Assembly (NCBI RefSeq): GCF_032463525.1
Contig: NZ_CP135971.1
Coordinates: forward strand, 4,776,501 to 4,840,500
DNA: 64,000 nt
Source: Pseudomonas sp. DTU_2021_1001937_2_SI_NGA_ILE_001
Lineage (GTDB): Bacteria > Pseudomonadota > Gammaproteobacteria > Pseudomonadales > Pseudomonadaceae
Direction: 5' to 3'
How positions within the stretch are numbered: position 1 is the stretch's first letter; each line of letters begins with the position of its first letter. Of the stretch, positions 1 through 7,818 are shown piece after piece. The notes under the pieces were generated by a model. The model searched no databases. It had not been told where the DNA came from and saw only the letters and a program-made list of their open reading frames with translations. Position numbers and translations under genes: made by a program.

Positions 1-61
1 ACGAGCCTGCAAGCGCAATGGAGCATAATGCCCGAATTTTTACCGGGCCATGGGACAAGTT

Positions 62-514
62 ATGAAAATTGCCATTCTTTGCGGTTCTGTCTTCGGTGCG
101 GCGGAAGACGTTGCCCGCCACGCCAGCGGTTTGCTGCGCAATGCAGGCCACGAGGTGCTTTGCAACATCCGCCTGACCCAGGCCGAACTGCTGGCATTCG
201 CCCCCCAGGCCTTGCTGGGCGTCACGTCGAGCACCGGCATGGGCGAGCTGCCCGATAACCTGCAGCCGCTGTTCTACCAGCTGCGCGACGAATTGCCTGC
301 GGCGCTGCGCGGCTTGCCGGGCGGGGTCATTGCTCTGGGTGACAGCAGCTACGACGACACCTTCTGCGGCGGCGGCGAGCAACTGCGCGAGCTGTTCGGC
401 GAACTGGGCGTCAACGAGCTGCAGGACATGCTGCGCCTGGATGCCAGCGAAACCGTCACTCCCGACACCGACGCCGAGCCTTGGCTGGCGCAGTGGATGC
501 AACAGCTGGCCTGA
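62..514 (+). CDS. Flavodoxin (MioC-like)
   Basis: Small FMN-binding electron carrier of about 150 residues, expected to be cytoplasmic. The N-terminal GSVFGAAED segment fits the flavodoxin phosphate-binding loop. TSSTGMGELPDN (about residues 60-71) fits the first isoalloxazine loop, and GDSSYDDTFCGGGEQL (about residues 95-110) fits the second. ATG 62, giving MKIAILCGS, matches the usual family start. An in-frame ATG at 50 would add four residues, and a short GGGAC lies just before 62. The gene stands alone and converges on the orphan gene at 558-2171. Its redox partner cannot be told from the sequence. The family call is firm; the physiological role is open. Confidence 0.85.
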   Translation: MKIAILCGSVFGAAEDVARHASGLLRNAGHEVLCNIRLTQAELLAFAPQALLGVTSSTGMGELPDNLQPLFYQLRDELPAALRGLPGGVIALGDSSYDDTFCGGGEQLRELFGELGVNELQDMLRLDASETVTPDTDAEPWLAQWMQQLA

Positions 515-542
515 GCCATCCGGGCAGGCAGACCCTGCCGTG

Positions 543-559
543 AAGGGCTCGGAGCCCTT
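543..559. terminator. Compact palindrome between convergent genes
   Basis: AAGGGCTC and GAGCCCTT form perfect 8-bp arms around one base, immediately after the flavodoxin gene and reaching the stop codon of the convergent gene. There is no T tract, so termination is inferred. Confidence 0.4.
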
Positions 560-2171
560 ACGGCCTGCGGACCCGCCCTTGGGCCTTGTACTTGGCCACC
601 ATCATCATGAAAGGGTGCAGCAGGCTGGCTTTTTTGACACGCTGCTGCACCCAGCCTGCCATGTTCTCGTCCGTCTTCGGTGCAGGCATGGCGCTCGGTG
701 TGTGAATCACCAGCCCGCCGCTCACTGGGTCCAGCCCGAAGCCGGCGGCCTTGCCCTTGGCGGTAATGGCCCAGCCGTCTTTGGTGCTGACGAACATGGG
801 CTCCCAACGTGGTGACCGTTCGGCATGGCTTGAGCGGTGCACGATCTTGTCTTTGGTCTTGGGGTCGTGATCGTAGTGCGCGAAGCGGGCGTCCAGAGCA
901 TAGTCCTTACTGCCTTGGGCCGAAAAGCGTGTGACCATCTGCTCCAGGAAGCGCTTGTCGCTGCCGTTGCTGAAGGGACGAAAGCCGGGGTCGAAAGCGA
1001 ATTCCAGAAAGCGGGTATCCAGAAGCGTCGTCTTGAACGCTTCGCTGCTACGGATACGGTTGATGATCTCTGCATTTTCAGGGGTGTAGCTGAATGTCAG
1101 GCGATGACCGTTCTGATCACGGGACGTGCCGTCGTTCTGGTTGATCAAGGTTCGGCCATGGCTCAGGCTCCGGTATTCCCCGAGTTCCCAGGCCAGCCTG
1201 TCGACGTACTGCAGTTCCGCGCCCTGCTCTTGCGCATACTCGTAGAATCGAGCGAATAGAAAGCGGTCTGCTTGAGTCAGGTAATCGTTGAAGCCGCGTC
1301 CTATGTCTTCAAAGCGTCGAGGCCTGTTGGTATCCATCACCGGATGTTCGAATTTCCCATACAGCCGCTCGACCAGGGTTTTGTAGCCCGGCGTGTCTTT
1401 CGTTTGGGGGACACTCAACACCTCATCGCTGGCAGTGGCGGTCTTCCCTGCCGCGTCGGTGTTGAACAGCAACAGCGCCTCCAGCCGGGCAGGGGTATCC
1501 AGATGCGCGCGTTTTGCACCTTCTGAACCTGCCGCTTGTGCCAATGCCTTCTCAAGCCTTTCGATGTAGCCTTCCGGGTGTTGTGCCTGTTCCATGACCG
1601 ACAGTTGCCGGTAGTGGGTCAAGGCCTGCTTCAAGGTGTTTTCGACCCGGCCGGTGGTTGCCAGCTCTTTCTGGGCATCGGCGGCGAAGCGATGCTGTTG
1701 GGCATCCTGGCGGCCCTTGAGAGTCAGCCAGGCGGCCCGGCGCTCATTGATGGTAAAGGTTTGGCTGTCGTCCCAGCTGATCAAAGCCAATTGAGGTCGG
1801 GACAGCTCGTGAAAGGGATTGCCCGCCCGACCCTCAAGGAAGCCCGTGGCCTGTCGCGCACGCTCCAGCCACTCACGGTCCTGGGTCGCGGGTATCTCTG
1901 AGTCATGGACGGACTTGTTCAGACGATAGGTTTCATCGGTCAGCGGGGCCAGCAGGCGGGCGGACTCTAGCCTGGCTTGTTGGAGCGACGGGGCAGGGTG
2001 GTTGGCCCATGAGCTGCTGGCGGCTCTGCTCAAGTGTTGAGCCATGAGAGACAGGCCATCGTAGGATGGATTGGCAAGTGGCTCTATGTACTGGACGGCA
2101 GTGGCGGTCGTAGTCTGGGCAGGTCGCGTAATCGGAAGGCTTACACTTAAGGCTTTGATGTCGTGAATCAT
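558..2171 (-). CDS. Large orphan protein of unknown function (537 aa)
   Basis: I do not recognise this protein. It starts MIHDIKALSVSLPITRPAQ. The first 60 residues or so are rich in Ser, Thr and Ala, and the rest is charged and looks largely helical. There is no signal peptide and no obvious membrane span except a short hydrophobic patch near the C-terminus (HPFMMMVAKY). The middle has aromatic, charge-rich segments such as FLFARFYEYAQEQGAEL, and the C-terminal third mixes beta-like stretches (WEPMFVSTKDGWAITAKGKA). A small secreted protein gene lies 88 bases upstream on the same strand. Clean codon use over 1.6 kb supports a real gene. A secreted effector is one possibility, but nothing in the sequence proves it. 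Confidence 0.75.
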   Translation of the reverse strand: MIHDIKALSVSLPITRPAQTTTATAVQYIEPLANPSYDGLSLMAQHLSRAASSSWANHPAPSLQQARLESARLLAPLTDETYRLNKSVHDSEIPATQDREWLERARQATGFLEGRAGNPFHELSRPQLALISWDDSQTFTINERRAAWLTLKGRQDAQQHRFAADAQKELATTGRVENTLKQALTHYRQLSVMEQAQHPEGYIERLEKALAQAAGSEGAKRAHLDTPARLEALLLFNTDAAGKTATASDEVLSVPQTKDTPGYKTLVERLYGKFEHPVMDTNRPRRFEDIGRGFNDYLTQADRFLFARFYEYAQEQGAELQYVDRLAWELGEYRSLSHGRTLINQNDGTSRDQNGHRLTFSYTPENAEIINRIRSSEAFKTTLLDTRFLEFAFDPGFRPFSNGSDKRFLEQMVTRFSAQGSKDYALDARFAHYDHDPKTKDKIVHRSSHAERSPRWEPMFVSTKDGWAITAKGKAAGFGLDPVSGGLVIHTPSAMPAPKTDENMAGWVQQRVKKASLLHPFMMMVAKYKAQGRVRRP

Positions 2172-2200
2172 ATTGAACCCACCTCTTTCATTCAGGGCGG

Positions 2201-2232
2201 TGCTCAGCTAGCTATATCTAGCTGTCTGAGCA
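2201..2232. promoter_or_regulatory. Nested palindrome between two orphan genes
   Basis: TGCTCAG and CTGAGCA form the outer arms, and CAGCTAG and CTAGCTG lie inside them around a TATA core. It sits in the 88-base gap between the small secreted gene and the 537-residue gene, both on the minus strand. There is no T tract, so it may be an operator or an mRNA hairpin rather than a terminator. Confidence 0.4.
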
Positions 2233-2259
2233 CAGTTGGGAAGTTATTCTTGATTCCTA

Positions 2260-2703
2260 TCAGTAGCTGTAGTGGAAGATGACTTTGTCTTGTGCGGCGG
2301 AGCGAGCCGGCTGTTTGCCGCCGTTAATGTGATGCTTGATGACGGCGTAGGAATAAGTTTCGAATTTTTGTTCGTTGAATGCGTAGGTTTCACCCCGTGT
2401 GTTCGGAGAAATCCAATTGCAAGTTTCTTGTCTTAGACTGCCGTGAGGGTAATAGCAGAGTTCGACTTTCTCATCCGGGTTTTCAGGATAAGAAGTGGTT
2501 TCCCACTCGATCTTCAGCAAGTTTTTTTCCTTACCTATCGACGCTTTCGGAAAATCTCCAAAACGAAGGTTGAAGAAAGCCAGGCCGACGCCATCCTTGA
2601 CGATGTTGACTTGGCCTGGCTTGGAGACCTTGGTGATCGAATGATCCTCGGCCATTGCCAGGGTCGAGGTGAGTGCCAAAGTGGCGAAGATAATCTTTTT
2701 CAT
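2260..2703 (-). CDS. Small secreted protein of unknown function (147 aa)
   Basis: The N-terminus MKKIIFATLALTSTLAMA is a textbook Sec signal peptide with likely cleavage after AMA, leaving a periplasmic or extracellular protein of about 129 residues. The mature part is rich in aromatics and Lys and has two nearby cysteines (ELCYYPHG and RQETCNWIS, about 13 residues apart) that could form a disulphide. I recognise no family. Codon use and base composition are clearly more AT-rich than in the neighbours, which suggests recent acquisition. The gene lies upstream of the 537-residue orphan in the same direction and may be co-transcribed with it. Confidence 0.75.
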   Translation of the reverse strand: MKKIIFATLALTSTLAMAEDHSITKVSKPGQVNIVKDGVGLAFFNLRFGDFPKASIGKEKNLLKIEWETTSYPENPDEKVELCYYPHGSLRQETCNWISPNTRGETYAFNEQKFETYSYAVIKHHINGGKQPARSAAQDKVIFHYSY

Positions 2704-3070
2704 GTCGTGTTCTTCATATCTATTTATGCCCTTTCAGGCGAAGAGTCCTTTCTTTTATTGTGCTGACGATCAACGCGTTGCTTGAATTCATTCAGGACTT
2801 TTAATTTTTAAACATATTTTCGTTTTGCAGCATGTAGTCCCGGATCCGAAACTAAGGTAGGAATAATCTCGGTGGCTTTGGGTGGTGAAGCTGTCGCGGT
2901 TTTTCGTGGGGTGTTGAACCTGTGCTGCAGATTTGCAAAACGCCTGCAGCCTAATAAGGAGCGTTTTCCGGCAGGTGTGTCATCCCGTTCCGAAAACTCT
3001 TCAGCGACTCAGCAAATTAGTCCGGTCGACCGATAGTTCGATAACTGCCTTCGCTACTTGGAGTTCGATC
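2704..3070. other. Gene-free gap, AT-rich in its first part
   Basis: Divergent spacer between the small secreted gene and the 188-residue gene. Bases 2750-2830 are unusually AT-rich for this genome. I see no convincing gene, terminator or well-spaced sigma-70 promoter; an upstream extension of the plus-strand ORF to 2933 lacks a ribosome binding site. Confidence 0.5.
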
Positions 3071-3634
3071 ATGGCCAAATCCATCTGGGGGGATTTACCG
3101 CCCTTCACCATCAAAGCCCTGCCGGCCAGGAAAGAAGCGGCCGCGCCAACGTCCATGCAGGCCCAGCAAGTGCTCAGCGAGATCGGCCAGAACGCCCTGG
3201 CCCTCAATGCGCTGGAAATGGAAAAACAGAGGCTCAAACCGCTGTTCAAGGGCTTCAATCCTGCGCACATCAGCCCCAAGGCGCTGGGCGAGGCGGGCAT
3301 GCTGCTGTTCAAGCTGGGCTTCATCGACAACCTGACCGCAGACCTGATGAGCCGCACCGGGGCGGAGTTCGACGCACAGGGCAAGGTGTTGAACGTCGAG
3401 CAGCCGATCAACGCGCTGGAATTTCTCGCCAACCGTATCGCGCAGATGAAGGAAAGGACCCAGTGGGGCGATCGCTACGCCGAGACACTGCTGCCGGACT
3501 ACGTGCGTACCATTCACGTGATGCAGAACCTGCAGGCCTTCGCCGAGTCCGGTGACAGTTACGAGATGCTCAAGATCAAGGCCCAGGAGCGCAACGGCAA
3601 GCGCGCTCCCACGCCCACCCCCAAGCTGCCCTGA
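3071..3634 (+). CDS. Conserved-looking hypothetical protein (188 aa)
   Basis: I do not recognise the family. The product MAKSIWGDLPPFTIKALPARK has no signal peptide or membrane segment and looks mostly alpha-helical and charged, with repeated Leu/Ala heptad-like stretches between residues 30 and 90. It ends in a Pro/Thr/Lys-rich tail. ATG 3071 is preferred because GGAG lies about 8 bases upstream; the reading frame is open back to 2933, but that extension has no good ribosome site. The gene converges on the SirB1-like gene with only 7 bases between them. Confidence 0.7.
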   Translation: MAKSIWGDLPPFTIKALPARKEAAAPTSMQAQQVLSEIGQNALALNALEMEKQRLKPLFKGFNPAHISPKALGEAGMLLFKLGFIDNLTADLMSRTGAEFDAQGKVLNVEQPINALEFLANRIAQMKERTQWGDRYAETLLPDYVRTIHVMQNLQAFAESGDSYEMLKIKAQERNGKRAPTPTPKLP

Positions 3635-3641
3635 GGCCCGA

Positions 3642-4442
3642 CTAATGCAGCCGGCTGGTCGGCAACTGGCCGAGCCGTTCGGTCAGCCGCAGGCGCTGCA
3701 GGGGGTCTTCGCTGAGCAGCAGCGCATGTTCCAGGTCGAAGCGTTCGGCCTGGGGGCACTCCAGCGTCTGGTAGAGGCTGGCGCGGGCCATGTAGTCGCT
3801 GCCGGTGGCGTCGCCCAGTTCGATGATCCGGTTGGCATCCTCTAGGGCGGCGAGGAAATCGCCGTTGATCTGGTGCAGGTGGCGCAGGTTGCGCGACAGG
3901 CGCTGCACCAGGCTCAACGGGCTGGCGCGGACCATGTGTTCGGCACGTAGCGGCATGTCCGGGCCGTACTGGCGCACCAGCAGTTCACGGCAGTCCTTGG
4001 GGTACAGACGGCGACCGTTGCACGGGTCCAGTACATGGTCAGCGCCGGGCACCCGGAGCAGGAAATGCCCGGGAAAGTTGACGCCTTCGAGGGGGATCTC
4101 CAGGCGTCTGGCCAGCTCCATGGCGATCAGCGCCAGGCTCAGGGGCTGGCCGCGCTGGCGTTCGAGCACCCGGTGCAGCATGGCCGATTCGGCCTTGGGC
4201 GGGTTCCACTCGTCACGCTGGAAACCCAGGTGGCTCATCTCCCGCAGCAGTGGCTGCGCCAGCTCGACGGCTGGCGCGGCAGGCAGGGCGGCGCTGATAC
4301 GCCGCAGCAGACGATCCATAGGCTCACCGATGTGCGCCGGCTGGAAGCCAGGGTCGTGTTCGGCGGCAATCCACAAGGCGGCCTCGAATACTGCCGGCGG
4401 GGTACGCTGCATGCAGTTCAGGCACTGTTGACGGGGAGTCAT
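3642..4442 (-). CDS. SirB1-family transglutaminase-like/TPR protein
   Basis: 266 residues. The central part carries the SirB1 signature: RGQPLSLALIAMELARRLEI, then GVNFPGHFLLRV, then LDPCNGRRLYPKDC. The C-terminal third (from about residue 180) looks like helical tetratricopeptide repeats (LRHLHQINGDFLAALEDANR). Cytoplasmic, with no signal peptide. The family is widespread in proteobacteria, but its biochemical role is unsettled, so only the family assignment is secure. It is divergent from the leucine dehydrogenase gene. Confidence 0.8.
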   Translation of the reverse strand: MTPRQQCLNCMQRTPPAVFEAALWIAAEHDPGFQPAHIGEPMDRLLRRISAALPAAPAVELAQPLLREMSHLGFQRDEWNPPKAESAMLHRVLERQRGQPLSLALIAMELARRLEIPLEGVNFPGHFLLRVPGADHVLDPCNGRRLYPKDCRELLVRQYGPDMPLRAEHMVRASPLSLVQRLSRNLRHLHQINGDFLAALEDANRIIELGDATGSDYMARASLYQTLECPQAERFDLEHALLLSEDPLQRLRLTERLGQLPTSRLH

Positions 4443-4608
4443 GGGGTCCTCCTTCTGAACGCCGTGACGCGGCTGCTCCTTTTTTAGACCCTGCGGACGG
4501 TGTTCGTCCAGCCTCGGCTGCTTCCTCCCGAACGGTCAGGTACAGGCCACTGTGCAGCCTATACTCCGGCTTGAAAGACGTTCACTGAGTCTGCACAGGA
4601 GTATGCCC

Positions 4609-5631
4609 ATGTTCGCTCTCCTGCATGGCAGCCGCGCCGAAACCCTGCATCTGGCCTGCGACCCCAGCACGGGGCTTAGGGCCGTCATCGCCATTCACCA
4701 TGCGCGCATGGGCCCGGCGCTGGGCGGCTGTCGCTACCTCACCTATGTCGATGAAGAAAGCGCCATCGAAGACGCCATCCAGCTGGCCAGGAACATGAGC
4801 TACAAGGCCGTGCTCGCCGGCCTGCCACTGAGCGGTGGCAAGGCGGTGATCATGCGCCCGGTGCACCAGCCTGATCGCGCCGCGCTGTTCGAGGCGTTCG
4901 GGCGTTTCGTGGAAACCCTGCAGGGCCGCTACATCACCGCCGTGGACAGCGGTACGTGCAGCGCCGACATGGATCGCGTTGCGCTGCATACCCGGCATGT
5001 CACCAGTACCAGCGAGGAGGGGGACCCGTCACCGCATACCGCGCTTGGGGTGTTCGCCGGCATCCGGGCGACTGCCATGGCACGCCTGGGCAGTGACAAT
5101 CTGGAAGGGTTGCGGGTGGGCATCCAGGGGCTGGGGCACGTGGGCTATGCCTTGGCCGGGCACCTGCATGCCGCCGGTGCCGAGTTGCTGGTCAGCGACC
5201 TGGACAATCGCAAGGTGCAGCGCGCCATGCAAGCGTTCAACGCGCACCCGGTGGCCTGCGAAACGCTGCTCGGTACGCCTTGCGACATCCTGGCGCCCTG
5301 CGGCCTGGGCAAGGTGCTCAACTGCGCCACGCTGATGCAGTTGCGCTGCGCCGCCGTGGCCGGTGCCGCCAACAATCCGCTGAGCAGCCTGGAGATGGCC
5401 GATCAGCTGGAGCGTCGCGGGATTCTCTATGCCCCGGACTACATCATCAATTGTGGCGGGCTGATCAAGGTCGCTCTCCAGCACCGCGGCGACAGCGCCG
5501 CGACGATCGCCGCGCACATTTCCCGAATAGGGCTACGATTGACAGAGGTCTATGCCCATTCTCAAGCACACAAGCGCTCACCCGCGCGAATTGCCCAGGC
5601 CTTGGCAGAACACCTCCTGAATGTCGGCTAG
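4609..5631 (+). CDS. ldh: Leucine/branched-chain amino acid dehydrogenase
   Basis: NAD-dependent oxidative deamination of leucine, isoleucine and valine to 2-oxo acids. The N-terminal catalytic domain has GPALGGCRYL and the lysine-bearing motif LPLSGGKAVI. The C-terminal Rossmann domain carries GIQGLGHVGYALAGHL followed by an acidic strand end (VSDLD). ATG 4609 (MFALLHGS) is chosen because AGGAG lies 7 bases upstream; ATG 4603 would sit almost on top of that site. Length about 340 residues is normal. It opens an operon with E1-alpha, E1-beta and E2, so the keto acids it produces are the natural substrates of the next enzymes. Confidence 0.9.
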   Translation: MFALLHGSRAETLHLACDPSTGLRAVIAIHHARMGPALGGCRYLTYVDEESAIEDAIQLARNMSYKAVLAGLPLSGGKAVIMRPVHQPDRAALFEAFGRFVETLQGRYITAVDSGTCSADMDRVALHTRHVTSTSEEGDPSPHTALGVFAGIRATAMARLGSDNLEGLRVGIQGLGHVGYALAGHLHAAGAELLVSDLDNRKVQRAMQAFNAHPVACETLLGTPCDILAPCGLGKVLNCATLMQLRCAAVAGAANNPLSSLEMADQLERRGILYAPDYIINCGGLIKVALQHRGDSAATIAAHISRIGLRLTEVYAHSQAHKRSPARIAQALAEHLLNVG

Positions 5632-5723
5632 CGCACCTTTACCCGGTGCCGCCCGACGGTTCCATGCAGCCACAAGCCGCGAACCACGATCATCACGCAC
5701 GACCTGCGTGTCTGGAGTAGGCA

Positions 5724-6824
5724 ATGTCCAATAACAAGAGTGAGCTTGCGTACACCCGCTACCTGGCCCCCGACGGCCAACTGATTGCCCCCTTGCCCGG
5801 TTGGGCCGATGATTTCAACCTGCTGACCCGTCTCTACCGGCAGATGGTCCTGACCCGTCTGTTCGACCAGAAAACCGTCGCCCTGCAACGCACCGGCCGT
5901 ATCGGCACCTTTGCCCCGACCCTTGGCCAGGAAGCCATCGGCGTGGCGCTCGGCAGCCTGATGCGCGCTGAAGACGTGCTGGTGCCTTACTACCGCGACA
6001 CCGCCGTGCAGTTGATGCGTGGCGTGCGCATGGACGAGATTCTGCTGTACTGGGGCGGCGACGAGCGCGGCAGTGCCTACGCCGAGCCTGCTGCAGCGCA
6101 GGACTTCCCGATCTGCGTGCCTATCGCCACCCAGGCCCTGCACGCCTGCGGCGTGGCCAGCGCCTTCAAGGTACGTGGCGAACATCGTGTCGCGGTCACC
6201 ACCTGTGGTGATGGCGCCACCAGCAAGGGCGACTTCCTCGAAGCGCTCAACGTGGCCGGTGCCTGGCAGCTGCCTGTGGTGTTTGTGGTCAACAACAACC
6301 AGTGGGCGATTTCGGTGCCACGGCGCATCCAGTGCGGAGCGCCGACCCTGGCGCAGAAGGCCGTGGGGGCGGGCTTTCATGGCGAACAGGTCGATGGCAA
6401 CGACATCCTCGCGGTCTACGATCGCATGCAGGTCGCGCTGGAGCGTGCCCGCAAGGGCAAGGGCCCGGTGTTGCTGGAGTGCATGAGCTATCGCCTGGGC
6501 GACCACACCACCGCCGACGACGCCACCCGTTATCGTCCGGCCGACGAAGTGCGCCAGGCCTGGAACGAGGAACCGATCAAGCGTCTGCAGACTTTCATGG
6601 CTGCCCAGGGCATCTGGGACGAAAGCCGCGAGCAGGCGCTGGTCAGCGAATGCCAGGCGCAGATCCAGGCCGCCGTGAGCGCCTACGAGGGCACCACTGC
6701 GCAACCGGCCGAGTCGGCCGTCGACCATGTCTATGCGCAATGGCCGGCGGCGCTGGCCGAGCAGCGAGAGTGGTTCCTGGAGCGTGTCGCACGGCGTGGG
6801 GGAGGCGAGCATCATGAACAATGA
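5724..6824 (+). CDS. 2-oxo acid dehydrogenase E1 component, alpha subunit
   Basis: Thiamine-diphosphate-dependent decarboxylase subunit, 366 residues. The ThDP motif is visible as GDGATSKGDFLEALN ending in VVNNNQWAIS. TFAPTLGQEAIGVALGS and YRLGDHTTADDATRY are the other conserved E1-alpha segments. It resembles the Gram-positive-type pyruvate/branched-chain E1-alpha found next to leucine dehydrogenase in other pseudomonads. Given the upstream ldh, branched-chain 2-oxo acids are the likeliest substrates, although databases often name such genes pdhA. Its last 11 bases overlap the E1-beta start. Confidence 0.9.
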   Translation: MSNNKSELAYTRYLAPDGQLIAPLPGWADDFNLLTRLYRQMVLTRLFDQKTVALQRTGRIGTFAPTLGQEAIGVALGSLMRAEDVLVPYYRDTAVQLMRGVRMDEILLYWGGDERGSAYAEPAAAQDFPICVPIATQALHACGVASAFKVRGEHRVAVTTCGDGATSKGDFLEALNVAGAWQLPVVFVVNNNQWAISVPRRIQCGAPTLAQKAVGAGFHGEQVDGNDILAVYDRMQVALERARKGKGPVLLECMSYRLGDHTTADDATRYRPADEVRQAWNEEPIKRLQTFMAAQGIWDESREQALVSECQAQIQAAVSAYEGTTAQPAESAVDHVYAQWPAALAEQREWFLERVARRGGGEHHEQ

Positions 6825-7800
6825 CAAAGTGACTTTGCTCGAAGCGGTCAACCTGGCCTTGCACCGGGCCATGGCCGAAGACGAGAACATCGTGGTACTG
6901 GGGGAGGATGTCGGGGTCAACGGCGGGGTGTTCCGCGCCACTCAAGGCTTGCGCGACAGCTTTGGCTTCAAGCGGGTGATCGACTCGCCACTGGCCGAAA
7001 CCATGCTCGGCGGCCTGGCGGTGGGCATGGCTGCCCAAGGCCTGAAGCCTGTGCTGGAGATCCAGTTCCTGGGGTTCATTTATGCGGCCATGGAACACCT
7101 GGTGTCGCATGCCAGCCGCCTGCGCAACCGCACCCGCGGCCGACTGACCTGCCCGATGGTGTTGCGCAGCCCGATGGGCGCCGGCATTCGTGCGCCGGAG
7201 CACCACAGCGAAAGCACCGAAGCGCTGTTCGCGCACATTCCCGGCCTGCGCGTGGTCATCCCGTCGTCCCCGGCGCGCGCCTATGGCCTGCTGCTGGCGG
7301 CCATCGATGATCCCGACCCGGTGATCTTCCTCGAACCCACCCGGCTCTACCGCATGAATCCGCAACCGCTGGTCGATGACGGCAAGCGCCTGCCGCTGGA
7401 CACCTGCTTCACCCTGCGCGAAGGCAGCGACATCACCCTGATCAGTTGGGGCGCCAGCGTGCATGAAACCCTGCAGGCGGCGCAGGCCCTGGCCGAGCGC
7501 GGCGTGTCGGCGGAAGTCATCGATGTCGCCTGCGTCAAACCCCTCGATCTCGACACTCTGGAAGCCTCGGTACGCAAGACCGGGCGCTGCGTGATCGTCC
7601 ATGAAGCGCCACGTTCCTGCGGGGTAGGGGCGGAAATCGCCGCCAGCCTCTACGAACGTGCGCTGCTGGACCTGCATGCGCCGATCCAGCGCGTCACGGC
7701 GCCGGACATTCCGCCGCCGCTGTACCGTCTGGAACAGCTGTACATGCCCGGTGTGGAAGACATTCTCCACGCCTGCGATAGCGCACTGGAATACGCCTGA
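6814..7800 (+). CDS. 2-oxo acid dehydrogenase E1 component, beta subunit
   Basis: Partner of the alpha subunit, completing the E1 heterotetramer that decarboxylates the keto acid and acylates the lipoyl arm of E2. Recognisable segments are VLGEDVGVNGGVFRATQGL, RVIDSPLAE, RSPMGAGIRAPEHHSES and the transketolase C-terminal domain with VIDVACVKPLDLDTL. The start is ATG 6814 (MNNDKVTLLEAV), preceded by GGGGGAGG, rather than the upstream open frame from 6727, which is only a shadow of E1-alpha. The 11-base overlap with E1-alpha suggests translational coupling. Confidence 0.92.
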   Translation: MNNDKVTLLEAVNLALHRAMAEDENIVVLGEDVGVNGGVFRATQGLRDSFGFKRVIDSPLAETMLGGLAVGMAAQGLKPVLEIQFLGFIYAAMEHLVSHASRLRNRTRGRLTCPMVLRSPMGAGIRAPEHHSESTEALFAHIPGLRVVIPSSPARAYGLLLAAIDDPDPVIFLEPTRLYRMNPQPLVDDGKRLPLDTCFTLREGSDITLISWGASVHETLQAAQALAERGVSAEVIDVACVKPLDLDTLEASVRKTGRCVIVHEAPRSCGVGAEIAASLYERALLDLHAPIQRVTAPDIPPPLYRLEQLYMPGVEDILHACDSALEYA

Positions 7801-7818
7801 GACCCGAGGAGGCTTGCG

